In this document: one piece after another, positions 1 through 8,428 of the stretch
Numbering within the stretch: the stretch's first letter is position 1
How the letters are laid out: each line of letters starts with the position of its first letter
Assembly: GCF_039539485.1 (NCBI RefSeq)
Contig: NZ_BAABDF010000007.1
Location: 868,001 to 932,000 of the forward strand
Origin: Celeribacter arenosi
GTDB lineage: Bacteria; Pseudomonadota; Alphaproteobacteria; Rhodobacterales; Rhodobacteraceae
DNA: 64,000 bases
Direction of reading: 5' to 3'
Made by a program: the position numbers and the translations under genes
The notes under the pieces: model-generated
What the model was told of the DNA's origin: nothing
The model's database searches: none
Seen by the model: the letters and a program-made list of their open reading frames with translations, nothing else

Positions 1-2
1 AC

Positions 3-128
3 AATTTCCTGAACTTTCGAGGGTTCCCACACATTCCTGGCGACGACTGGCTCGCCGCCTATCCGGCATCGGACGGGACGATGGATGGCGGGTCGCTCAA
101 AGGCAACAATCCGGATGACACGCTATGA
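3..128 (+). CDS. GTA/phage DUF2163-type tail protein, C-terminal fragment
   Basis: Only the last 41 codons are inside the window; the gene begins upstream. The visible residues include NFRGFPHIPGDDW followed by a proline- and glycine-rich end, which matches the C-terminus of the DUF2163 proteins that precede the NlpC/P60 peptidase in Rhodobacterales gene transfer agent clusters (gp13 position). The stop overlaps the next start as ATGA, so the two genes are translationally coupled. The assignment rests on this short tail plus gene order. Confidence 0.75.
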   Translation, partial: NFLNFRGFPHIPGDDWLAAYPASDGTMDGGSLKGNNPDDTL

Positions 129-565
129 ACCGCGCGGAAATTATAGAGGCCGCGCGCTCATGGATCGGCACGCCGTACCTTCATCAGGCATCCTGCCGTG
201 GCGCGGGGACGGATTGTTTGGGCCTCGTTCGCGGGGTTTGGCGCGACCTATTTGGTGAAGAACCTGAGGACGTCCCAGCCTATACGCCCGATTGGAGTGA
301 GCCGCGGCGTGAGGAATTACTCTGGTCTGCAGCCAGCCGATTGCTCCACGAAAAACCGGTCGTTGAACTGGACGTTGCAGACGTCATTCTCTTTCGCATG
401 AGAGAAGGCTCGGTGGCCAAGCACCTGGGAATACTTTCCCAATCCGATCCCAACCCGCGCTTCATCCATGCCTATAGCGGCCATGGCGTAATCGAGAATG
501 CGCTTAGCGCTCCATGGCGCCGACGCATCGTCGCGTGCTTTTCCTTCGACTTACTGAGAGGTTGA
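125..565 (+). CDS. NlpC/P60 family cell-wall peptidase of the GTA tail (gp14 position)
   Basis: This is a 146-residue NlpC/P60 cysteine peptidase of the phage-tail type, expected to cut peptidoglycan when the gene transfer agent particle injects DNA. The catalytic cysteine is C31 in the motif GTDCLGL. Candidate partners are H100 in AKHLGIL and H115 in FIHAYS. The length is usual for the phage tail peptidase family, and there is no signal peptide, as expected for a particle component. The start overlaps the stop of the DUF2163 gene by four bases, and the next tail gene starts one base after this stop. This order is the one found in Rhodobacterales GTA clusters. Confidence 0.9.
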   Translation: MNRAEIIEAARSWIGTPYLHQASCRGAGTDCLGLVRGVWRDLFGEEPEDVPAYTPDWSEPRREELLWSAASRLLHEKPVVELDVADVILFRMREGSVAKHLGILSQSDPNPRFIHAYSGHGVIENALSAPWRRRIVACFSFDLLRG

Positions 566-566
566 A

Positions 567-3500
567 ATGGCTACGATAGTTCTCTCCGCCGTTGGCGCGG
601 CAGCTGGCGCATCCGTTGGCGGAGGTATGCTCGGACTGTCCTCCGTAGTCCTCGGTCGTGCGATCGGGGCGACGGTTGGTCGTGTGATCGACCAACGGAT
701 TATGGGGTCTGGGAGCCGTGCGGTGGAAACCGGCAGGGTCGACAGATTCCGGTTGAATGGCGCCTCTGAAGGCGCTCCAATTCCCCAGATTTATGGCCGC
801 ATGCGCGTTGGCGGGCAGGTCATATGGGCAACCCAGTTTAAAGAGCATCAGAAGACATCGGGTGGCGGCAAAGGTGCGGCGACTTCGCCAAAAGTCACGG
901 CCTTTAGTTACACGGTTTCTTTGGCAATTGCGCTGTGTGAAGGTGAAGTTTCACGCGTTGGTCGCATTTGGGCGGACGGACAAGAAATCACTGTCCGCGA
1001 CCTAAATCTGCGTCTCTACCCCGGCACAGAAACCCAACTGCCGGATCCGAAAATCGAAGCGACTGAAGGGGCAGGGTACGCGCCGGCCTATCGCGGGGTT
1101 GCCTATGTGGTGTTGGAGGATCTGGATCTCGCACCATTTGGCAATCGTGTACCGCAGTTCAGCTTTGAAGTGGTCCGACCTGAACAAGGCGTTGCGAGCA
1201 AGAGTGATCTGGGGCGCATTGTAGAAGCTGTCGCGCTTATCCCGGGTACGGGCGAATATGCATTGGCAACCGAACCTGTATTTCTTGAAAGCGAACCCGG
1301 TGTATCCGTCGCGGCGAACGTGAATTCTGCAGCGGGCGTTCCCGACATTGTTGCATCTACAGAAGCGCTCCAAGGTGAACTCGGCGCCTGTAAGGCAACA
1401 TCATTGGTGGTGTCCTGGTTCGGCACTGATCTGCGGTGCGGTCAATGCGAGATCGCGCCAAAAGTGGAACAATCCGCGATTGATGGCCAGAACATGCCGT
1501 GGAGTGTGTCCGGGTATTCGCGCACAACCGCTGGCTTGGTTCCACGCGACGCGGATGACCGGTCTGTCTACGGTGGCACGCCGACCGACCAGTCCGTTTT
1601 TCAGGCCATCGAGAGGCTTAAGGATTCAGGTCAGGAAGTGATGTTCTATCCTTTCATCCTGATGGAACAGCTGGCGGGCAATGACTTGATCGATCCTTGG
1701 ACCGGTCAGTCAGGACAGCCGGCCCTGCCTTGGCGCGGACGAATAACCACGTCCCTCGGCCCTGACGTCGTCGGGTCGACCGATGGAACGGCAGCAGCAG
1801 ACATGGAAGTTGCCGCATTCTTTGGCAAGGCGTCTGTGAATGACTTTGTCGTCGATGGTAAGACGGTCAACTTTATTGGCGCACATGAGAATTCGTTTCG
1901 CCGCATGATCCTGCACTATGCACATCTGTGCGCGGCTGCGGGTGGCGTTGACTCGTTCTGCATCGGTTCCGAAATGCGCAGCCTCACGCGCATTCGCGGC
2001 GCGTCGGGATTTCCGGCGGTCGACGAATTGCGTCGTCTCGCAAGGGACGTACGAACCATCCTTGGCCCATCGTGCAAGATCGGCTACGCGGCTGATTGGT
2101 CCGAATATTCGGGCTATCAGTCAAATGGGGACATGTTTTTTCCACTTGATCCGCTTTGGGCGGACCCTGATATCGATTTCGTTGGCATCGATAACTACAT
2201 GCCTCTGTCCGATTGGCGCGAAGGAACCGACCATGCCGATGCGGCAGCGGGTTCCATTTATAACCTCGATTACCTCAAGGCGGGCGTCGAAGGTGGCGAG
2301 GGCTATGATTGGTATTACGCGCATAGCGAGCATCGTATTTCCCAAAAGCGCACGCCAATTACCGATGGCGCATATGGTGAACCTTGGGTCTGGCGCTACA
2401 AGGACATTCGCGGATGGTGGGAGAATGAACACCACGAGCGTGTGAATGGCGAAAGGCTTGCAACACCAACGGCATGGCAACCGCGGTCCAAGCCGATTTG
2501 GTTCACAGAGCTGGGGTGCGCAGCAATCGACAAAGGCACCAATCAGCCCAACAAATTTATCGATGAAAAGTCGTCAGAGAGCAGTTTGCCACACTTCTCC
2601 AGCGGGCGTCGTGATGACTTTATCCAAATGCAATACCTTAGGGCGATGACGGGCCACTGGTCCGATCCGCTCAATAACCCGCCATCAGATGTCTATGACG
2701 GACCGATGGTCGATATGTCACGCGCCTTTGTGTGGGCATGGGATGCGCGGCCGTTCCCGGCGTTTCCGCGTGTGACGAGCGTTTGGAGCGATGGAGGCAA
2801 CTATGCCAAGGGACATTGGCTAAACGGGCGAAGCACGTCCCGATCACTGTCGGACGTGGTAGAGGAAATCTGTAACCGATCCGGCGTGACATCGGTCGAT
2901 ACCGACGAGCTATGGGGCGTGCTTCGCGGGTACCAGGTTAGCGACATCGATGGTGCACGAGCGGCTCTTCAACCTCTGATGATTGCGTTCGGTTTTGAAG
3001 CAATCGAGCGGGAAGGACGGTTGATCTTCCGGTCCAGAGACGCACAAACTGCAACGCCAGTGTCCGAGGAAAGCTTTGCAATAAACGACGAACAAGACGG
3101 TGTTCTCGTTAAGGTACGTGCGCCAAGTGCAGAGATCGCCGGCAAAGTAAGACTCACCTTTGTGGATGCAGATTCTGACTTTGCGGCACGGGCAGAAGAA
3201 GCTGTGTTTCCGGACGAGGAAATCCGCCTAGTGTCCCAGTCCGAAATCCCGATTGCATTGACGCGCAGCGAGGGCCGTCAAATCGTCGAAAGGTGGCTCG
3301 CGGAGTCGCGAGTTGCGCGTGACACTGTGACCTTTTCTCTCCCGCCGTCGAACGCGTCGATTGGTGCCGGCGATGTCATTGAGCTCGACGAAGGGAAAAG
3401 GTTAGCGAAATACCGGATCGACCACGCCACGATGGGCGCGATCCGCCAACTCGAAGCTGTTCGTGTCGAAGAAAACATCTACGAACCCTCTGATGCAGTT

Positions 3501-4466
3501 GAGGAAATCGTCCGCGCGCAACCCTTTGTTGCGCCCACTCCAGTAAGTGCGGTGTTTTTGGACCTGCCGTTGCTGAGTGGGGATGAGGTTCCACATGCGC
3601 CACATATTGCTGTCGCCGCGCGGCCTTGGCCCGGGTCGGCGGCGGTCTATGCATCTCCAACGGACGACGGCTATGCATTGAACAAACTTGTTACGGCACC
3701 TGCCACAATGGGTGTCACCCAGGCCACATTGCCGACGGCGCAAGCGGGTGTTTGGGATCGCGGTCCGGCATTGCGCGTCCGGCTCACCCAAGGGGAACTC
3801 GCCTCGGTGCAACCTGAGGACGTCCTCAATGGAGCCAACGTTGCCGCAATCGGTGACGGATCGAGTGGAAACTGGGAAGTCTTCCAGTTCGCAGATGCGG
3901 AGCTTGTCGGGCCACGTACCTATGACCTGCGGCTCAGATTGCGCGGGCAGGCCGGAACGGACGCCATTGGAACGGAATGGCCAATCGGATCACGGTTTGT
4001 CCTGATTGACGATACGCTGCGCCAACTGGACATCGCGACTTCCGCACGTGGGCTCGCGCGCCACTACAGGATCGGGCCGTCGGGACGCAGCTACGACGAC
4101 GAGAGTTACACACACGCGGTCGAGGCTTTTGACGGCGTGGGCCTACGGCCCTATGCGCCGGTCCATCTCAGCGCGCGGCAATCCGGCGGAAACCTTGAAG
4201 TTTCCTGGGTGCGTCGAACGCGCATTGACGGCGATAGCTGGCAGTCGGTCGAAGTCCCGCTCGGCGAGGCACGTGAAGCCTATGTCATCCGCGTTTTCAA
4301 GAACGGCGTCATCCTTCGTGAAGACGTCGCTACATCCGCAAACTGGACCTATTCGGCGGCCCTACAAGCCACCGATGGTGCCGTAGCGCCCTTTAGCATC
4401 GACATTGCCCAATTGTCCGACACCTACGGTCCGGGCCCATTCAGAAGGATCGATATCAATGGTTAA
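567..4466 (+). CDS. GTA host-specificity / tail-tip megaprotein (gp15 position)
   Basis: This 1299-residue protein is the large baseplate or tail-tip protein of the gene transfer agent. It starts with a glycine- and alanine-rich hydrophobic stretch (about residues 5-55), followed by the conserved phrase APIPQIYGRMRVGGQVIWAT. The middle, roughly residues 430-740, has features of the TIM-barrel-like domain of the family, such as CIGSEMRSLT, DFVGIDNYMPLSDW and KPIWFTELGC. The C-terminal third has the phage-tail fold typical of the group. It starts one base after the peptidase gene with GAGAGG as ribosome site, and ends eight bases inside the next gene. Length and order match the RcGTA rcc01698-type protein. 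The particle function is inferred from the family. Confidence 0.9.
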   Translation: MATIVLSAVGAAAGASVGGGMLGLSSVVLGRAIGATVGRVIDQRIMGSGSRAVETGRVDRFRLNGASEGAPIPQIYGRMRVGGQVIWATQFKEHQKTSGGGKGAATSPKVTAFSYTVSLAIALCEGEVSRVGRIWADGQEITVRDLNLRLYPGTETQLPDPKIEATEGAGYAPAYRGVAYVVLEDLDLAPFGNRVPQFSFEVVRPEQGVASKSDLGRIVEAVALIPGTGEYALATEPVFLESEPGVSVAANVNSAAGVPDIVASTEALQGELGACKATSLVVSWFGTDLRCGQCEIAPKVEQSAIDGQNMPWSVSGYSRTTAGLVPRDADDRSVYGGTPTDQSVFQAIERLKDSGQEVMFYPFILMEQLAGNDLIDPWTGQSGQPALPWRGRITTSLGPDVVGSTDGTAAADMEVAAFFGKASVNDFVVDGKTVNFIGAHENSFRRMILHYAHLCAAAGGVDSFCIGSEMRSLTRIRGASGFPAVDELRRLARDVRTILGPSCKIGYAADWSEYSGYQSNGDMFFPLDPLWADPDIDFVGIDNYMPLSDWREGTDHADAAAGSIYNLDYLKAGVEGGEGYDWYYAHSEHRISQKRTPITDGAYGEPWVWRYKDIRGWWENEHHERVNGERLATPTAWQPRSKPIWFTELGCAAIDKGTNQPNKFIDEKSSESSLPHFSSGRRDDFIQMQYLRAMTGHWSDPLNNPPSDVYDGPMVDMSRAFVWAWDARPFPAFPRVTSVWSDGGNYAKGHWLNGRSTSRSLSDVVEEICNRSGVTSVDTDELWGVLRGYQVSDIDGARAALQPLMIAFGFEAIEREGRLIFRSRDAQTATPVSEESFAINDEQDGVLVKVRAPSAEIAGKVRLTFVDADSDFAARAEEAVFPDEEIRLVSQSEIPIALTRSEGRQIVERWLAESRVARDTVTFSLPPSNASIGAGDVIELDEGKRLAKYRIDHATMGAIRQLEAVRVEENIYEPSDAVEEIVRAQPFVAPTPVSAVFLDLPLLSGDEVPHAPHIAVAARPWPGSAAVYASPTDDGYALNKLVTAPATMGVTQATLPTAQAGVWDRGPALRVRLTQGELASVQPEDVLNGANVAAIGDGSSGNWEVFQFADAELVGPRTYDLRLRLRGQAGTDAIGTEWPIGSRFVLIDDTLRQLDIATSARGLARHYRIGPSGRSYDDESYTHAVEAFDGVGLRPYAPVHLSARQSGGNLEVSWVRRTRIDGDSWQSVEVPLGEAREAYVIRVFKNGVILREDVATSANWTYSAALQATDGAVAPFSIDIAQLSDTYGPGPFRRIDING

Positions 4467-5169
4467 TACGCCGCATTTTGACTTGCCGCTCATCTCGCCA
4501 TCACAGGCTCAAAAACATGTGACCGTGAACGATGCTCTGTCGCGCGTTGATGCGCTCATGCAGCTTCGATTGGTCTCAGCGACGACATCGACACCACCGA
4601 CGACCCCGCAAGAGGGGGACGCCTACGGTGTGGCAAGTGGCGCGGTGAATGAATGGGCAGGGCAGGAGGGCTCCATTGCCATCTTCGCCAATGGTGGTTG
4701 GGCGTTTGTTCCTGCAACCCTTGGCATGCGCGCCTATATCGCCGATGAAAATGGCTGGGCGGGTTTCGACGGCTCTCAATGGACGATCGGGCTGCAAACG
4801 CTCACACCGAACGGCGCTGGCATGCAGGCCCGCGCGATTGAAATCGATCACGTGATTTCTGCCGGCACGACGTCAGCGGTTTCCTATGCGCTACCCGGAC
4901 AATCGGTCGTCTATGGCGTGACGGGTCGGGTCATTTCTGCCATCTCCGGAACTTTGAGCGGATTTTCCATAGGCGTCGCGTCGTCCACAAATCGCTATGG
5001 GTCCGGCCTTTCGGGGGCGCAGGGGGCTTGGCTGCGGGGCCTGACCGGAACGCCCATTACCTATTATGCGCCCGAGGATCTGGTCCTCACGGCGGAAGGC
5101 GGTGACTTTGCCGGCGGCACAATTCGTCTCGTCATTCACGCGGCACAGTTTTCTCTGCCATCCGAGTAA
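4459..5169 (+). CDS. DUF2793 domain protein, probable GTA tail-fibre component
   Basis: This 236-residue protein opens with HFDLPLISPSQAQKHVTVNDAL, the hallmark of DUF2793, and continues with the conserved EGDAYGVA and FDGSQWTIG segments. Residues 1 to about 115 form the DUF2793 part. The rest is glycine- and serine-rich, probably a beta-rich fibre or head-binding section. The ATG at 4459 was chosen because it overlaps the previous stop by eight bases and starts the conserved domain; an earlier in-frame ATG adds nothing conserved. From memory, the Rhodobacter capsulatus GTA uses a DUF2793 protein encoded at a separate locus, so its placement directly behind the main cluster is notable. The role is inferred. 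Confidence 0.8.
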   Translation: MVNTPHFDLPLISPSQAQKHVTVNDALSRVDALMQLRLVSATTSTPPTTPQEGDAYGVASGAVNEWAGQEGSIAIFANGGWAFVPATLGMRAYIADENGWAGFDGSQWTIGLQTLTPNGAGMQARAIEIDHVISAGTTSAVSYALPGQSVVYGVTGRVISAISGTLSGFSIGVASSTNRYGSGLSGAQGAWLRGLTGTPITYYAPEDLVLTAEGGDFAGGTIRLVIHAAQFSLPSE

Positions 5170-5358
5170 GCGCACTCAAGCAGTCGGGGGCACTATACGC
5201 GACGATCAAGCGACGAAGTGGTTCTGCTTCGTCACTTGATTGCTTCCAATGTGCTTTTTCATCGCCAGGTTTCCCCAAATTCGATCAGGTTCACAGTCTT
5301 GCGCTTTGGTTCGCAGTCGGTTCTAGTGTAGACCCCTGCGGGATAAGAGGACATTCGC

Positions 5359-6183
5359 ATGGCATTTACACAACCACGTCCGACCAAACTCGATCCCGTT
5401 TGGTCCCAAATCGTCTCCGAAGCACGTGCTGCCGTCGCAGATGAACCGCTCCTGGGCGGCTTGGTGCATGGCTGCATTTTGCATCACGAGACTCTCGAAG
5501 CGGCCTTGGCCTACCGCATCGCGCAGAAACTCGCATCGCCCGAAATGCCCGAGCAGTTGATCCGTGAGATTGCCGATGCCGCCTATGCGGATGATCCGTC
5601 ACTGGCGGACGCTGCACGGGCCGATATTGCTGCCGTCTACGAACGCGATCCCGCCTGCCACCGCTACATTCAGCCGTTGCTCTATTTCAAAGGGTTTCAG
5701 GCAATTCAGGCGCACCGCATTGCGAATTGGCTCTGGAAAGATGATCGTCGCGATCTCGCGTATTTCATCCAAATGCGCAATTCCGAGAAGTTCTCGATCG
5801 ACATCCACCCGAATTGCCAAGTTGGCAAAGGAATTTTCCTAGACCACGCACATAGCCTCGTCTTTGGCGAGACGGCTGTGATTGGCGACAATGTGTCGAT
5901 CCTTCACTCCGTGACATTGGGCGGCACAGGCAAGGAAGATGAAGACCGTCACCCGAAAATCGGCCACGGCGTTATGATCGGGGCGGGGGCCAAAGTACTC
6001 GGCAATATCCGCGTTGGCTGCTGCTCTCGCATTGCCGCCGGATCTGTGGTCCTGAGCGATGTGCCCGATTCCTCAACTGTTGCAGGTGTTCCGGCAAAAG
6101 TCGTTGGCGAAGCCGGATGCAAACAGCCCTCTGTGTCCATGAACCAGCTGATTGGTGCTCGTCCCTTCGATGACATGAACTAA
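5359..6183 (+). CDS. cysE: serine O-acetyltransferase
   Basis: This cytosolic enzyme acetylates L-serine with acetyl-CoA to O-acetylserine, the first committed step of cysteine synthesis. The 274-residue protein has the expected layout. The first 130 residues are a helical N-terminal domain containing HPACHRYIQPLLYFKGFQAIQAHR-like sequence. A left-handed beta-helix of hexapeptide repeats follows, including DHAHSLVFGETAVIGDN and HPKIGHGVMIGAGAKVLGN. The C-terminal tail is probably the part that mediates cysteine feedback and binding to CysK. It stands alone between the GTA cluster and the convergent pdh operon, ending at a strong bidirectional terminator. The start is the ATG preceded by AAGAGGA. 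Confidence 0.95.
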   Translation: MAFTQPRPTKLDPVWSQIVSEARAAVADEPLLGGLVHGCILHHETLEAALAYRIAQKLASPEMPEQLIREIADAAYADDPSLADAARADIAAVYERDPACHRYIQPLLYFKGFQAIQAHRIANWLWKDDRRDLAYFIQMRNSEKFSIDIHPNCQVGKGIFLDHAHSLVFGETAVIGDNVSILHSVTLGGTGKEDEDRHPKIGHGVMIGAGAKVLGNIRVGCCSRIAAGSVVLSDVPDSSTVAGVPAKVVGEAGCKQPSVSMNQLIGARPFDDMN

Positions 6184-6233
6184 GATAGCGGTCCCGACGA
6201 CACGGCGGCTATCGGTAACCCCAGATCAAAAAA

Positions 6234-6257
6234 AGCCCCGCAACTCCGCGGGGCTTT
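6234..6257. terminator. bidirectional rho-independent terminator between cysE and pdhC
   Basis: AGCCCCGC at 6234-6241 pairs perfectly with GCGGGGCT at 6248-6255 around the loop AACTCC. An A-run lies on the left and TTT on the right, so it can end transcripts from both convergent genes. The minus-strand direction has the longer U tract. Confidence 0.9.
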
Positions 6258-6279
6258 ACTATTTGGGTATTGGGGCGCT

Positions 6280-7581
6280 TCAGGCGAGCATCATCATCGG
6301 ATTTTCAAGGTTTTCGACGACGGATTTCAATAGGTCAGCGCCCAACGCGCCATCGATCACCCGGTGATCCACAGACATCGTGACGCTCATGACGGTTGCG
6401 ACCTTCAATTCACCATCCGCACCGACGACCGGCTTTTTAACACCGGAGCCGACTGCGAGGATACCTGCATGGGGCGGGTTCACAATTGCGTCGAAATTGT
6501 CGATGCCGAACATGCCGAGGTTGGAAATGGCAAAAGTCCCGCCCTGATATTCGTGGGGCGCAAGTTTGCGGTCACGGGCCCGTGCTGCGAGATCTTTCAT
6601 TTCCTTGGACAGGGCAGACAGCGATTTTGTATCGGCATCCTGAAGGACCGGCGTGAACAGACCGCCTTCTACAGCCACCGCAACGGCGACATCGGACGGC
6701 TTCAATCGCAGGACACGGTCACCGGCCCATACCGCATTCGCATCCGGCACTTCCTGAAGGGCGTTCGCCACGGCCTTGATGATGAAATCATTCACCGAGA
6801 GCTTGATGCCCTTGGATTCCAGCTTTTTGTTCAGTTCGCCACGGAATTTCAAAAGCGCGTCGAGCTGAATGTCGCGGCGCAGATAGAAGTGCGGGATCGT
6901 CTGCTTTGCTTCGCTCAGGCGCGCAGCAATGACTTTGCGCATCCCGTCGAGCTTGATCTCTTCGTACTCGCGGTCGGCATACATTTTCGCGACCATTTCG
7001 GCACTGGCGCCAGTTGGAGCAGGGGCTGCGGCAGGGGCTGTGCTCGCGGCGGCCGCGGACGTCGCAGCGGGCTGCGCCTGAGCGCCCTCAACGTCGGCTT
7101 TCACAATGCGTCCCTTCGGACCCGACCCCTTGATTGCCGCCAGATCGATACCTTTCTGGGCCGCAATGCGGCGGGCGAGGGGTGAGGCGAAAACGCGGGC
7201 ACCGTCTGCGGCAACCGGTGCTGCAGGCGCGGCTGCTGCTTTCGGCGCCTCGGTGGTTGCCTCTGGCGGGGTTTCTTTTGGAGCGGCTGCAGCGGCCGGC
7301 GCAGGCGCTGGGGCTGCTTCAGCGGCAGAGGCGTCTTCGCCCTCTTCCAAAAGGATCGCGATCAATTGATTGACCTTAACGCCTTCGGTCCCTTCGGCGA
7401 CGGTTAGCTTTCCAACCACGCCTTCGTCGACCGCTTCGAATTCCATCGTCGCCTTGTCGGTTTCAATTTCTGCAATGATGTCGCCGGAAGAGACCGTGTC
7501 ACCCTCCTTGACCATCCACTTTGCCAAGGTGCCTTCTTCCATAGTCGGTGACAGGGCAGGCATCAGGATTTCAATGGGCAT
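6280..7581 (-). CDS. pdhC: pyruvate dehydrogenase E2, dihydrolipoyllysine acetyltransferase
   Basis: This is the core-forming E2 of the pyruvate dehydrogenase complex, which transfers the acetyl group from lipoamide to CoA. The 433-residue protein has one lipoyl domain at the N-terminus with the modified lysine K43 in ETDKATMEFEAVDEG. An Ala/Pro linker and an E1/E3-binding domain (about residues 128-168, FASPLARRIAAQKG) follow. The catalytic acyltransferase domain carries H406 and D410 in DHRVIDG near the C-terminus. It is the last gene of the pdh operon. Its ATG lies inside the end of the sulfotransferase-like gene (11-base overlap), so the two are probably translationally coupled. Confidence 0.96.
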   Translation of the reverse strand: MPIEILMPALSPTMEEGTLAKWMVKEGDTVSSGDIIAEIETDKATMEFEAVDEGVVGKLTVAEGTEGVKVNQLIAILLEEGEDASAAEAAPAPAPAAAAAPKETPPEATTEAPKAAAAPAAPVAADGARVFASPLARRIAAQKGIDLAAIKGSGPKGRIVKADVEGAQAQPAATSAAAASTAPAAAPAPTGASAEMVAKMYADREYEEIKLDGMRKVIAARLSEAKQTIPHFYLRRDIQLDALLKFRGELNKKLESKGIKLSVNDFIIKAVANALQEVPDANAVWAGDRVLRLKPSDVAVAVAVEGGLFTPVLQDADTKSLSALSKEMKDLAARARDRKLAPHEYQGGTFAISNLGMFGIDNFDAIVNPPHAGILAVGSGVKKPVVGADGELKVATVMSVTMSVDHRVIDGALGADLLKSVVENLENPMMMLA

Positions 7582-8416
7582 CTCGGGTCTCTCCCTTTGG
7601 GTGTATCACTGGATTTGGAGCGGCGGCATTTTTGGCCTGCGCGTTCCAAAGGACAAAGTCGTCTTCGTAGAAGGTCTCGACGAAGTCGCGAACTGTGTCT
7701 GAGTTGAATAGTGCGGGCTGTTGATGTTTCGTGGTCACCATCGCCTTGCCGCGGGCTTGCGATCGGATCGCTTGGTAGGCCTTTTCCGGCAGAAGGTTAC
7801 GGATCACAAAGCCACCTGCATGCATGACGCGTTTTACGCCTCTCGAGCGGTAGCCCACCGTTCTGTTTCGGCTTTCGTTCGCATTCAGATGAACGTCATG
7901 GCGCTCGGCCAGCGTGTTTGCAAAATCACCAAGCGTTTCTGTTGTGTAGAGTTCTTGAACGATGCGTTCTTCACCAAGGCAGACGTAGTCGTGCTGGCGC
8001 GTGAAATGGACATACTCAACCGGCACTTTGACCGGTGTCTGGGCCATTTGCGCCATGATGTCATCCATGGTCGCATTCAAATCACCGGCGCGAAGGTCAT
8101 ACATGTCCTTCCCACGGAACTCGCGCAAATGCTGCGCTACCGCGGAAACAAACCGCGCATGCGGGTCACGCAAAACGGCGTAGGTCGCATAGTCGCGGTA
8201 TTTCGCGAATGTCTTCGGGTAGAATTCGTCCAGTACCGGCAACGGCAAATGCGCCGCCATGACCCTGCCGAGCGCGGAGTGCTCATACAGAACCGAGCCT
8301 GTGAAACGTTCGTCCCAATCCACAAGTTCCTTGAGCTGCACGGAGATCGACATCCCCGCACATTTTGGAATGTGGACGAAAACGAAACGCTTGCTGTCAC
8401 AGACGATGGTGGCCAT
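7571..8416 (-). CDS. sulfotransferase-like protein inside the pdh operon
   Basis: This 281-residue protein looks like a PAPS-dependent sulfotransferase of the Sulfotransfer_2 type. FVFVHIPKCAGMS (about residues 12-24) matches the 5'-phosphosulfate loop. YAVLRDPHARFVSAV (about residues 78-92) matches the 3'-phosphate motif with its conserved Arg and Ser. There is no signal peptide or membrane segment. It sits 12 bases after pdhB and overlaps the pdhC start by 11 bases, so it is co-transcribed with the complex. No usual pdh accessory protein has these motifs. The substrate is unknown; a carbohydrate or lipid target is as likely as anything related to pyruvate dehydrogenase. Confidence 0.75.
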   Translation of the reverse strand: MATIVCDSKRFVFVHIPKCAGMSISVQLKELVDWDERFTGSVLYEHSALGRVMAAHLPLPVLDEFYPKTFAKYRDYATYAVLRDPHARFVSAVAQHLREFRGKDMYDLRAGDLNATMDDIMAQMAQTPVKVPVEYVHFTRQHDYVCLGEERIVQELYTTETLGDFANTLAERHDVHLNANESRNRTVGYRSRGVKRVMHAGGFVIRNLLPEKAYQAIRSQARGKAMVTTKHQQPALFNSDTVRDFVETFYEDDFVLWNAQAKNAAAPNPVIHPKGETRDAH

Positions 8417-8428
8417 TGCCGTTACCTT

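Noticed and set aside
1..5169. Intact prophage
   Set aside because: The genes match gene transfer agent tail components in order; no integrase, repressor, lysis genes or att sites are visible in the window.
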